Shown in pieces: positions 22,698 to 34,500 of a stretch of 64,000 nucleotides of DNA. The first letter of the stretch is position 1; each line of letters begins with the position of its first letter. Source of the DNA: Symsagittifera roscoffensis (lineage: Eukaryota > Xenacoelomorpha > Acoela > Convolutidae); NCBI RefSeq assembly GCF_963678635.1, contig NC_087067.1:20332596-20396595 (forward strand), written 5' to 3'. The notes under the pieces were generated by a model. That model was not told where the DNA came from. It searched no databases and worked only from the letters and a program-made list of their open reading frames with translations. Both the position numbers and the translations under genes were made by a program.

Positions 22698-25600
22698 TTG
22701 AGTATGAGTTTAGACAAGTCAAGGATACCTAAACTAGGTGATAGCTCCAGGAAACTCATACCTGAGAAACAGAGAAGAGCAATGACCGACCCTTCTGAGG
22801 AAAGGATCACACGAACCCGGACCCTCAAAGGGGAGACGGTTTCAGGCAGAATCGTTGAAACCAGGAGTCAAAAGTCCTCAGAAGAGCGAAAAGCTATGCT
22901 AGAAGTGGAGGTCCATCCGGACCAGGCCATGAATGAGAACCGGGAAATACATGGACCGGAGGGGAGAGGAAACAGAAGGCTGGCGAGTGAATCTACTCCG
23001 GTAGAACAAGGCCAAGATTTTGCCACTTCCACCGGGACACTGGACCGAGAGGAGATGTCGGAACTGTCCGACATCTTTACTGAAATTGTGGCAACTAGCA
23101 GATCTCCCACAGAAAACAACATGATGGCAGGCGTGAAGAAGAAACAGGCAACATCCTCATCCTTTTCAGAAAGAGTTAAGAACACTTTCGGAAACATTTT
23201 TCCATTCACCATGGGAGTGGGTACAGGAGGTGGAGGTGAACCCCAGGAGGAAGAAGAGGACAATGATGAGCAAGTTGACTTTGGATCTCGAGTCAGTCTC
23301 AATAGTTCGACCCAGGAGAATGAGGCATACAGCGACAGAGAGACTGGAACCATGGACAAATTTGATGAAGTGAGGACAATAAGCAAAACCACAAACACAT
23401 CAGGCCAGTCAATGGACTTTGTGAGTGTGACGAATTCGGAAACGCGAACTGGGAAGAAAAGAAACAGAGGGCTAAGCAACGCATCGGCGGATCCAGAGGT
23501 GGATAATGAAAAGACGTCGAGGCAGAGAATCAAAGCCCGAATCTCGACCAGTACCAAGCTACCTGGGATCGACAGGGTGACAACGCCACTTGTGACGCCA
23601 CTAGTAGAAAACGGAGCATCAATTGAAGAAACCATGAACAACATAGTGGGCAGTATAGGAGAGCAAAATGAGCAGATGTCCATAAGAATGATTGAACTAG
23701 AGAGAGCAGTCCACGTTGAAAGAGAAAGTCTGCGGGAAGAAATAAATCGCAATAGACAAGACGTTGGTAGAAGCGAAAAACGCTTGAAGGAAAGAACGGA
23801 TGAACATATGGCAAAGAAATGGTCGCGGATGACAAGGGAAGCAGAACAAAGGGAGTTACGTTTAAGAGACAACATGGAGAAGTTGAGAACTCAACAAGAG
23901 CAGACTTTTGGGACTCTTGACACAAAGATAGATGCGATGATGGAGAGGTGAACTCAGGCTATCATGGATAGGTTGGACGGGCTACTAGGCAACAAGAGTG
24001 AACCAAGAGAAGGGGAACCGAACTAGGGAGGTCCCAGCAGGGAGCCGAAGGTGAACTTCAATGACCAACAGAATAGGAGAAGGACATATGGATCCACTAG
24101 AGGTAGGGGCAGTTCAGTAGGCTATGCCTTAGGGGATAATAGAACATGGGGCCCATACTTCAGAGGAAGTTCAACTGGCAATAGACAGACTTCAAACGAA
24201 AGACCGACGCAAGGCACACATGCGACGGGGAGAAGTGATTCCAGGAAAAGGAGTCATGCAAGCCCAGGGATGAGTCATGCGAGCCAAGGTAGAAACAATC
24301 CCGGCGATTCGGATAGAAGGGATATACCAAATACAGATACCTTATCAGGAGGCGATGATACTCAGGCGGGGCATTCAAGAGATGCCACAGCAATGGCCTC
24401 AGCCTTTAAACCCCTAAACAGGTCTTTGGAGACATTCCTGACGAGGTTATCCAGAACCAATGAACGTAGTGAAAAGTCCAGAAGAGTCTTTAAGAAACCA
24501 AGATGCTACAAGGACGAATCTGATGGCTGCATTGACACCTGGATAGAAGTGATGATACTGCATTTTGAGGAAGAAGACCTGTCAGAAAGGCAAGAGTGCA
24601 GTGCGCTCACCAGTAACTTGGAAGGGACAGCCCTAAATTGTGTGATGGCCAAAAAGCAATATCAGCGGGATACTGCTGAAAAACTCTTTGAGATCTTGTT
24701 AAATCGTTTTGGCTCAGGGGTGCAGGGACACCAAGCAATGATACGCTTCGAGAAAAGGAGGCAATGAGAAGATGAGACGATAGACAAGTTTCTAGACAAT
24801 TTGGAGATGATTAGAAGGCGTAGCCAACCGGACGAGTCGGACAGGAGGATGAACCTGGCGGTAGCCTCAAAATTCGTCAATGGTGTGAAGAATGATGAAC
24901 TTCGAACAATGTAAGCAATGCATTACACACCACTATCAACCAATGCGCCAACACCAGAGGAGTTGAGGCTTAAGTCAAAAGAATATCTTTTGCTGAAACC
25001 TCCATCGAGATCTGGATATTACAAGAACAATTATGGCAATCTTAACAACGGACCAGCAAACCAAGGAACAACTGGTATAAACCGAGGGACGATATGGACA
25101 AGAGGCGCTCTTGTGCAAACTGCAGTTCAACGGATCATCATGTGTCAGTATGCCCAACTTACAAACAGGGCATGAAAGCAATAGGCTTTAGCCTCGAGGA
25201 CGAAGATGCATCAGAAGTCGATCATGAAGATTTCATGAGAGGAGTAATTGCAAAACTCGGCCCACCCGAGGTGTTTCTTTTGCAACTTGGAAGGTCATTT
25301 TAGATCAGATTGTCCGCAACTCTGGGATGCAGTGGCAGACATCAAGCATCCAAGGCATGAAGAAGCTTTGTCAGGAGTGAAAGCCAGCAAAGCTCGCCTG
25401 TTGAGTGAAGCGGAGACACGCAGAAAAGATAAACCTCAAGAGCTGGCGGCAAAGAAAATGCCAGCGGTAACAGAAGAGACACGTGAACCGGAACCAGCTA
25501 CTGCGGCTGATGACTTCAAGATCGATTATAGGGCAGCCGCGAGGGATTCTCTAAATAGAGCGCAACAGGAACTGGTAACAAAAGAGATCGAGCAAAAAGT

Positions 25601-25901
25601 GAAGCTCGAACTGGAAAATGAGAAATTACAGGAGAAGCTGAATACCTTCGAGGAAACAGAAGTCGAAGAAACAAAGGCACCGAGTAGTTTGAGCATGAAA
25701 CTCGATGTGATCTCCGGGCAGATGTTCGGTATGGTGCCACAAGGAAGCAAAATACAGTCAATAATCTCGGTAGCGGGACACCAGGTAATCAGAAATCTGA
25801 GTGAAAAATCAGAGTTCACTTTGATGCATTTGGACGCATATGCAGATTATCTGAGGCAGGTGGAGCCCGCACTGAGTCAAGAGCTGTGCGAGCATTACTA
25901 A
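22698..25901 (+). pseudogene. gag region of copy B (broken)
   Basis: Same three parts as in copy A: a charged N-terminal extension (about 22698-24000) with acidic runs and a coiled coil, a Gly/Arg/Ser-rich linker with STRGRGSS, a capsid-like region (about 24400-24900; CIDTWIEVM, FEEEDLSERQ) and the two-CCHC-knuckle block, which from about 24.92 kb is almost identical to copy A. Differences from copy A are spread evenly before that point and nearly absent after it. Confidence 0.75.
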
Positions 25902-26047
25902 CAACAGGTGGCCCTCGCATAAAGAAGCTTCACGGGCTCTACGTGAAAGTCTATGGACCGTATCAAGTGATGCTGAACGTAGATGGAATCAGTATCTACA
26001 CTAGGACATATGTAACAACAGACAGTGACTAGATAGTACAGATCTAT

Positions 26048-26690
26048 TTGGGTGAGGAGGAACTCAAAGTCCGCAGGATAGGTCATGACGCCATGATGGA
26101 GCAAGACGCAGTACACATTGGATACAAAGCAGATATGACTGCACATCTGCTCGACACCAACGGAAAGAAAATCGGAGTCACAGGGAGTCTGGACACAGGA
26201 GCGGTAGTGAGTGTGATGCCGATAAAGACTTGGGAAAGAATGGGCTTCACGAGGGAAGATCTAATTCCGACGAATCTCCGACTGGCTGCAGCCAATCGAG
26301 GAGTGATTTACGTAGCCGGAAGAAAACCAATAACGGTCCTCCACATGGGAGGACGGGATCTTTAGATGAGCTTTCTGGTGGTAGAGAGTTTGGACGACGC
26401 CGACCAATTCATCTTTGGCAGAGATTTCGTCAGGAATTTCGACGTGATGATCGACTTGAACAACGGTCTAATAAGGATTAGGAACCCGGATCGGAAGTAT
26501 GTTAAAAAACCAATTAATAGGATAATAACAGACGAAAACAAGGTACCACTTTTTTTAGACAGAAAAGTAAAACTACAGCCGGGACAAGCAATAGTAGCAA
26601 TTTTTAAAATGAGAAATTTAAATTCGTTAAGTGATAGTAAACAGGTTTGTTTGGTACCGAATCCAAATAGTCAGCCGTTGCAATAAACCG
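26048..26690 (+). pseudogene. protease region of copy B (broken)
   Basis: Retropepsin-like segment with SLDTGAVVS and DDADQFIFGRDF, nearly identical to the first protease version of copy A. The element ends here at the AT-rich block. Confidence 0.75.
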
Positions 26691-27193
26691 CTGAAATAAA
26701 AAAATATAGAATAAGAAAAATTCACACAACCTTTTCATTAAAGAAGTCAAGAAGATTTTTGTTTTCTCAAATTTATATCAGTTTTTGAGTGTTGAATAAA
26801 AAAAATACCTCATGCTTTATCAAATTTGAAGAATTTTTGTGATTGATAATAAATCCCATAAACCGACAAAACGCTTAAAACATGAATGAAAAATAAGGTT
26901 CTAACTTTGATAAGAGAAACAGATGACACTATTTTGCGCCATTTGAACTTTATTTCTTCGACATCGTAACCTGCCTTCTTTTCAGCAAACCGATTGAAGT
27001 GGATTTTTAAAAAAATTTAGACGTGTAAAAATGAAATTGAGCAGTCGAAATTGAAATTTAAGTGTAATCAAATCTCAAAATTTTTTAGGAACAAAAAAAA
27101 AACACGCTACTCCAATAACAGTGATTAAAAAAACGCAACCAGTAAATAAAAAAACTAATAGTAACATTCTACCTCTTTTATATATGCTTTAGA
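26690..27193 (+). repeat. AT-rich non-coding block of unknown origin (copy 2 of 2)
   Basis: Matches 5431-5935 nearly throughout, including the junction with the protease segment. Here it is followed by unrelated AT-rich DNA at 27194. Confidence 0.8.
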
Positions 27194-28230
27194 GAGCAAT
27201 TATTAATCATGATCTACATAGTGTAACCGTTCTATACTTCAAAAACCGTTGTCAAAACCTTCAAATTGAGAATTGAGATATGACTAAATTACTCAAATCA
27301 AATCAAGTATGATAACAGGCTAAGATTTTGCATTAATAAAACCAAATTTTAAATTTTTAAAGATAATCTTATTAACATATTGGATGATTCGGTAAAGTGA
27401 AAAATTTTAATGAGTTCCTTGGTTTGATCGGAGTTTGTGCTTGAAGCAAACGCCTGATTCGACTAACCCTAGATGAGCATACATCTACCAACTCATCCAG
27501 TTACCCAGGAAAACGGGAAGGGAGAGCATGTGGGGTGAGAGGGGGGGGGGGCTATTTGCTTGTTTGGGGGATAATGAAGGATATCCTCAAATTAAAAAGT
27601 CTTCAATATGTAGATAAGAAACCTTACACAAACTCTCATTTTTATCGAAATCGAATATGGAAAAGGTATTCGAAGAAAATCATGTCAGGCAAATAAAACA
27701 TGATCAAAATTAGACCGCTCTCAAAATCATGATATATTGAATCAATTCCAAAATATTGGTTGTTTTCCGTATACGATTTAAAACACTTTTTTAATATAAT
27801 GCTTGGGGTGGCAAAATATACAGATTTTCAAAAAAGCAACATTTTTTCGAGACGAGTTAATGAGCAGTCGGAACATTCAAGAAAAGACAATTAATCTACG
27901 AGGAAACGGACCAACACAACACTACTGTACAGCTGATCACGGCGAGCCCCTGCTTAAGAACTACATGCTATTTTTTTGGTTTTTTTTTCTGTGCTGGGTA
28001 ATGTTGCCGCACCCTCAAGGAACGAGCACGAATCATGGTGGGCGTTCCAACTGCTTTTCAAAGGCTCGGCGAATTTATCCAACTCGGCGGTAAACATAGC
28101 AGCCTTTTAGGTGGTTAAATTGTTAAGTTTACAACAATTATTCATACTACCCCCCCATACCCCACCCGCTCCCCACCCCGCGCTCACCATACTAACCGTC
28201 CAATAAATTGTATCACAACAATATAAAACA
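27194..28230. other. Stretch without a recognised gene
   Basis: AT-rich DNA with a G-run near 27540-27551 and C-rich patches near 28147-28190. A 96-codon open frame at 27803-28093 has no family features. It is the 3' side of the lipocalin gene on the minus strand. Confidence 0.5.
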
Positions 28231-28236
28231 TTTAAT
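28231..28236 (-). promoter_or_regulatory. Candidate poly(A) signal of the lipocalin gene
   Basis: ATTAAA on the minus strand, about 23 bases after the stop codon. It is the common variant of AATAAA. No AATAAA is seen closer. Confidence 0.35.
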
Positions 28237-28258
28237 GTGATTCGTAATCTCTTGACTT

Positions 28259-28515
28259 CTATTTAGTAATTTCTAACGGACACTGCAGTTTATCAAAGTC
28301 TGCAAAGTTGTCTTCTAAAATATCAGTTCCAGTCATGAAGCTCATGATTGTTTTCAGATACTCTAAATTATTTTGCCCAACATTCCTATCTCGTGAAAGA
28401 ATCCAAGCGTGTCGAATATGGTAGAAGTTGGCCAGTTCGTTGCAAAAGTAAACAAGAAGGTATTTGTCATTGGTGTATACAATGTGGAAGTTCGCATAGG
28501 TTTTTTCATCGGTCA
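28259..28515 (-). CDS. Lipocalin exon 3 (terminal)
   Basis: Acceptor CCCATTCAG at 28524-28516. It encodes the last strands and helix: YANFHIVYTNDKYLLVYFCN, HIRHAWILSRD and DKLQCPLEITK then stop. The pattern Y...VYTND.Y.LVY.C followed by AWILSR is typical of ApoD-like lipocalins. Confidence 0.88.
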
Positions 28516-31500
28516 CTGAATGGGTATGTAACCATCCAAGCCCCTTATAAAATTAACGAATTTTTTGTTGTTAAAAAAATAGAGAGTTGCAAAACGTTCG
28601 GACAGACAGAATTATATAAAAAGAGCAACTGTCTAGACATCAACGAAAACTAAAACTTAAATAAACACAACGTCGAAAGTTCATAAAGCAAAGTTACGGG
28701 ATCTACTTAACAATCCTCTTTTCAAGAAAGGGGTGGAGATCGTTTATAAGATGACTTGCAGCAAATTTTTGACAAATCAGAATTCAGCAAAATTCGAATT
28801 TACATACAATGCTCTAGTGCGAATTTACTGTTTTTATTTACAGGGCTGGAGATTGTTAAGTAGATCCAAGTTTCGCTCAAAACCTATAACCACGGCGGGC
28901 AATTGCATCCGAAGCGTCGAACTTTTTTTTACCTTAAAATCTGGATGTCATCGCAGTATTTAAAAATTAGGCTAGCATAATCATCGGATAATCGACGATC
29001 TCGCATTTTGAATTTAGTCTGACGAAAAATTCAAGGTTTTTCGGCTTCAGATTTTGCAGGCAAAAAAGCGTCGAACAGAACTGATTACTCATTTTAATTA
29101 ATTCAGTCTGTCCGAACTTTTTGCTACTAATTATACTACGAAAACTATCAAACTAGAAATCAAACTTAGAAATCGGTCGGTTGACTTTCAAATGTTCTGA
29201 ACTTTTTTTTTCTCGCGTGTTTCGAAACGACAAAGAAAAGATCAAACAATAGAAAATTTCGATGATAAAATTAGGAATCTAACCCCTCAAATTTGAATCA
29301 AGCCCCAAATAAATCCAAAACTACGCCAAATTTGGAAGCATTGATAAATTGATAAGCCCTCATTATTACCAAAAAATCTCAGATAATTTCCCACGCTGAT
29401 TTATTATTTCAGACGTTTTAAAAAAAACGATTCTTTCTTGATTGTTTTTTGTTATCAATTTGAGCTTTTGTTATTATGATGGAAACCGACTGTGGAACTC
29501 AGCTTCAGGTTTCTGCAACCCAAGAGATATCCGTGAGTAAAAATACTGGAGATAAAAAAGTGAGTGTAATGGAATCGGAGTTGTTATTTTTGCGGGAAAA
29601 ATTTGAGAAACAAGAGTGCGAAATTACGGGTCTTAAACTCAAGCCGTTAAAAATAGATACCAGGCTGCGAGCTTAGGAAAAGTATACAAGCAAGGATAGT
29701 GTGCTTGTATGGAATCCGCCGTTCGATAAAAGGGCAGTAACTGACGTTACGGATGCGATAATTGATTTTTTCAAGACAAGTCTGAAAATATACATTTCTC
29801 GTGGGGGAATTAAAGCTTGTCACATGTATATGGGAAATTACGGAGACAATATGCCTACTATCATTTGCAAGTTTGTATACTTTGACGATAAGCACGCTGT
29901 ATGCAAGGCCAGGAGGAATCTGAAATATCAGAAAAACAGTTTAAACAAGCGTAATATACACATTACGGAGCGCCTTCCTGAACAAGAGGCAATACTTAAG
30001 AAAGCAGCCAATGATACGGACTTGACAACTACCACTCATAATTGCATCGTATCAGTGCTTGTCCATGATGAAAAGCGTCGGGGCGAAACAAAGTTTACGT
30101 GAGTCGACGCAGTTGATGAATTGCAAACGGTTAATGCTGTTAAGCGAAAAAAAAACGAATCTACACCGACTCTTGACATGACAACAATGAAGGGGAATCC
30201 CCTGCAAACAAAAAACCAACTCATTGACTGGATTTTGAACGGATAATGTGTGCCGCCTGTTAAAATTTGACAGAAAAACACAACAAAGAATTGAGCTTAA
30301 CTGTTAAGCATATGAAGTGCTATTCTAGCCCAAACTGGTAGTGTTTGTGACAAAAAATGTTGAATTACTCTATGTTATTAATTTTTTAGGCGAACAACGA
30401 AGTAAAAAAATAAAAGGGTGATAGAATTAATTTTGTTTCTTTTTTTATAATTTTGTTTTAACTTATATATTTTTTTCTTCTCATTTTTTTGCGTTTAGTT
30501 TTCAAATTTTTCTTAACTTAGGAACTATAAGCGAATAAATAAATGATTATTCTCCAACAAGACCTTAGGTCAGTTTGTGTGATTTTTGCACTGCTGGTCT
30601 AAGACTTAATAAAGAAAAACATTCAAAGTAGTCTTTCTCTAAAAAAAAACAGAACTAAGTTGGTGCAATTTCCGCGCTGCTTTGTGGTTAATTAAACTAA
30701 ATTATGTTTTGTTTTCTTTTAAAACAAAATTAGAATAAACTCAAAATGGAAAATTATCCCGCTCTACTAGATGCCACAGCTTGCGTGATTTCCGTGCTGC
30801 TCATACGATTCTTAAAGGTAGATGCAGGAAAGGTATAAAAGACTGGAAAAATTCAGGAAAATGGAAAAAGATGAAAATTGAAAAATGAAAAGAAGGAGGC
30901 GAGGGATTGGAGGGGGGATGAAAGACTTTTGTACGGGAGTCAAAACTGAACGGGAAACTATCTAGATTTTGTGTGATTCCCGCACTGCCCTGGGTGGTTT
31001 CTGGTTTCTGACAACTCATTGTGGCAATTTCCGCAGCTTTCAAAATAACACAGTTTTTTTGTTGTTGTTTGAAAACTTTAATTAAAAAAAGCAAGATCTT
31101 TACAAATTGATTAAATTTTCAACAAGCTAAGAAACCACGCGAAATTTTGAAGAATTTGAATTAGAAGTAGAGCAGTTAGCCCAACGTCCAAATATAATTT
31201 GTTTAACTGAAACCTGGCTCAAAAACAACTCTGACAATGATGTTTTCCAAATTCAAGGATACGAACCACTCTATAGTTGCGCCAGAAGTAAACGAGGAGG
31301 AGGTATTGGCATCTATGTTAACACTGGATCAGACCATATGATACTAAAACAAAAAAAAAGATAACAATATCCAAATTTTGTCAGTTCTCATAAAAACCCA
31401 AACAAATCAGAAAACTGTAGTAGCCTGTGTTTACATTCCACCAAACTCTCTAGACAACGCTACCTTCGAAAGCCTGCCAAATTATTTGGATGGATTAACA

Positions 31501-34500
31501 CTAGAGCCTGAAACTGAACACATAATTTGTGGTGATTTCAACGTAAACTTTCTGTTAAATTAGAGCAAAAACGAATGAAAATTGAAGATATTATGATAAG
31601 AAAAGGCATGTTAGAAAACAAAATGAGCTGCCTCCCAACAAGAGTGACAGAACGTAGTAGCACTTTGATTGACTTATTTTTCTTTACATCAAATTTCTCA
31701 ACAAAAATTATCAAAAATTCAGTGTCTGATCATTTTGGTGTTCAGTTTTTTTTTTCAAATTTTGTGAAAAAGGACGTTTTAACTGACAAAATTTTTGCTA
31801 GAAACCGGAACAAAGTAAGAAATAGGGATATAAATGAGAAATTAAGTGTTTATTTGCAGCATGAGATTGGCAAAAGTATGCAGTTATGGAAACCCGAAGA
31901 CCCTCAAAAGTCTTCTAAGATTTTTAAAAAAATAAATTTGATTCTTATGAAGGCAGTTGATACTTTTTTTCCGATGCCTTTAATAGTACAATCAGAAAGA
32001 CATTCATGGATTGACAATGAAGTAAAAAATGCAGCAGCAAAAAAGCGACGGTAACGACAAGAGTTTTTGAATATTAAAACAACGGATGCGCGGAACAAAT
32101 ATAATTCCTAAAATAACATTGTCAAAAACCTAATTGTAAAAAACAAAATTACTATCAAAATACATTAATGCTTGCGTCTAACTGTAAAAGGAAAAGTTTT
32201 TCCGATATTTTTCAAGAAATGAGAGGTAAAGGGAAAAATTCCAAATCACTGAATCTATCGAAGGGAGATGCTGACCTTTTTAACGAATACTTGTTGGTGC
32301 CAGACTTTCAGAAAGCAAACCAAATTGCATAGAAAACAATGTTATCCGTCAGCACCAATCGATGTTTTTGAAAAAAAAATTGATTTAATAAAAGTCATTA
32401 AAGTAATTGAAAGTCTAAAAATAAATTTAGTACAGATTTCTATGATATCAACACTGTTGTCATCAAGCAATTAAAAACTATACGAGCAGGCCCTTTGACT
32501 GAAATTTTGAATGACTGCCTAACCTCAGGAATCTATCCATATTGTTTAAAAATAGCAAAAACTGTACCAATTTTCAAAGAGGGAGACCTCAATGACCCCT
32601 CAGACTATAGACCAATCTCGCTTCTTCCAGTTATGGGCGTCTAATTGAGCGTCTTTTTTCAAAGCGTCTTCTTCCAGTTATGGGCGTCTAATTGAGCGTC
32701 TTCTTCCAGTTATGGGCGTCTTTTTGAGCGTCTAATTTTCAAACGAACCCAATCATATGTAGACAAGTTTGATATTATCCGAAATACTCAGTTTGGCTTC
32801 AGATCAAAAAGAAGCACTGTTGACGGCATCCTTACATTGTTGGAAGAAGTTTCAACATCGCTATCGAACAAAAAACTAACTGTTCAGAATACTTTTTTAG
32901 ACCTAACAAAGGCTTTTGACAAAGTTGATCACTCTAATCTGTTAGGAAAATTGGAACATGTGGGATTCAGAGGGCCTCTCTTAATTTTCTTGGAATCTTA
33001 CTTTGACAATCGCTATCAGTACATCGAAAATAACTCCTTTAAGACCGAACTTAAACTGGTATCTTTTGGTGTACCTCAGGGATCTATCCTTGGCCCGCTT
33101 TTGTTCATACTCTACATAAACGATCTACAATTAGCCACAAAAAAAAACACAGAGGTACTTTTGTATGCTGACGACACTGTTCTGAATTCCACAAATAACA
33201 GAGATTATATTGCTTTCGCACATCAATCGGCTTTGCTTGAAGTAAATGATTGGTTAGACAAGAACAAATTGAAACTGAATGTCGAAAAACCAAAACCATG
33301 AGATACTGTCAGAGCAAAATAACTGAAAAAAGACCAGTCAAGTATTTTCTAAATGTCACCCAAATTCAAGATGTAGAATGTTTTAAATATCTTGGAATTC
33401 ACCTTGACTGTAAATTGAATTTACATCAGCATATTGATAAATTAAAAAACAAAATTTTACAATTCTATGGAGTGTTTTTTATGTTTGTTTTTATATTTAA
33501 CATTTGCGTATAAAAGTTATGTGCAACCAATCATCCAAAATGAAGTTTTATTTTTGCAAATACCGACAAAACCAAACAGCTAGAAACGGAAATGAAAATC
33601 AGAAGGCTAATCAGAATAATTTTTTATAAACACAGGATGGATTTAACCACTAAAATAATGCATGAAAAAAAAATATATACCGTAAGAGAACTTTTTGCGT
33701 ACGAAGTTCTGAAATTAACCGAGAAATTTTTTCGAAAAGAGTGCCAAGTTGATACCTTGAGATACTCCATAATTAAACAAGAATTAAACATGAGATTTTC
33801 AAAGAAAAAACCAAATCAAAAGTTAGCTATAAATAGAAATAAAACTCAACAGAGGGTTGATTACACCTAAAATTTGAACGAACTTTGTAATAAATTTTTT
33901 TCCGGTCTGGGTCAATTTCTTGAATGGGGCTTCTCAGTTTTGATAATTACATTCTTGGAAATACGGTTTTACTGGGCATGCTTTGAGATTCTTTTTTTAT
34001 CAATAAGTAGATTTTGTTTCTGTTGGTTTCTAGGTTATGGTTAGAAAGGAAAAGACTACCCGAAAAAAAAATTAATTTTTTTTTCTATATCGAGAATGGT
34101 TTAAAGGTGCGAATAAAGAGGCATTACGTTTATTAAATGTTTACGGATGGAAGGTCCATTGCATTGGATCAAAGAATTTAACTACTTTTCTTGTTCTCCG
34201 CTTAATGAGACACCTGAAAATGGGCCATGTTGGCTTAATTGTGTTCTCCCAAACGATTCTAATTTGTACTTATCAACTTTTATAAATAACTTTGTAACTA
34301 GATATCGTTTGGAAACATTTTATTTTCATTATTATTATTGTATCGATTGAAAAATAAATATTATGACAGGAAAGAGAAAGTTCATCCCAAAACTCCAGTC
34401 ACCACTAAAACGAAAATATCGAATATTTGATTGAGTGTTTGTCATTTAGCATTAACCCTATAGACAATAGATAAAATTTTATTGCGCCCAAAAAAAATGT

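Larger units (their letters stand above)
18887..26690 (+). mobile_element. Large Ty3/gypsy LTR retrotransposon, copy B, broken and truncated
   Basis: 5' LTR, 2.9-kb leader, gag and part of protease. It stops at the AT-rich block at 26690 and has no pol, third region or 3' LTR here. The leader and the first two thirds of gag are clearly diverged from copy A (perhaps 85-90% identical by eye), while the part from about 24.92 kb is almost identical to about 3.67-5.43 kb. Several breaks. Confidence 0.8.
29476..33870 (+). mobile_element. LINE of the CR1/Jockey/L2 group, broken, in a lipocalin intron
   Basis: Non-LTR retrotransposon with an ORF1 (29476-30246), an intergenic part with a repeated motif, and an ORF2 with AP-type endonuclease and reverse transcriptase (about 31143-33500). 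It runs opposite to the host gene. ORF2 is interrupted by several frame changes and by a local tandem repeat at 32621-32735. Start and 3' tail are not defined; the last coding-like piece ends at 33870. The subgroup is by motif style only. Confidence 0.8.

Noticed and set aside
27803-28093. 96-codon plus-strand frame before the lipocalin gene
   Set aside because: No domain, repetitive Phe run, no splice or promoter context.
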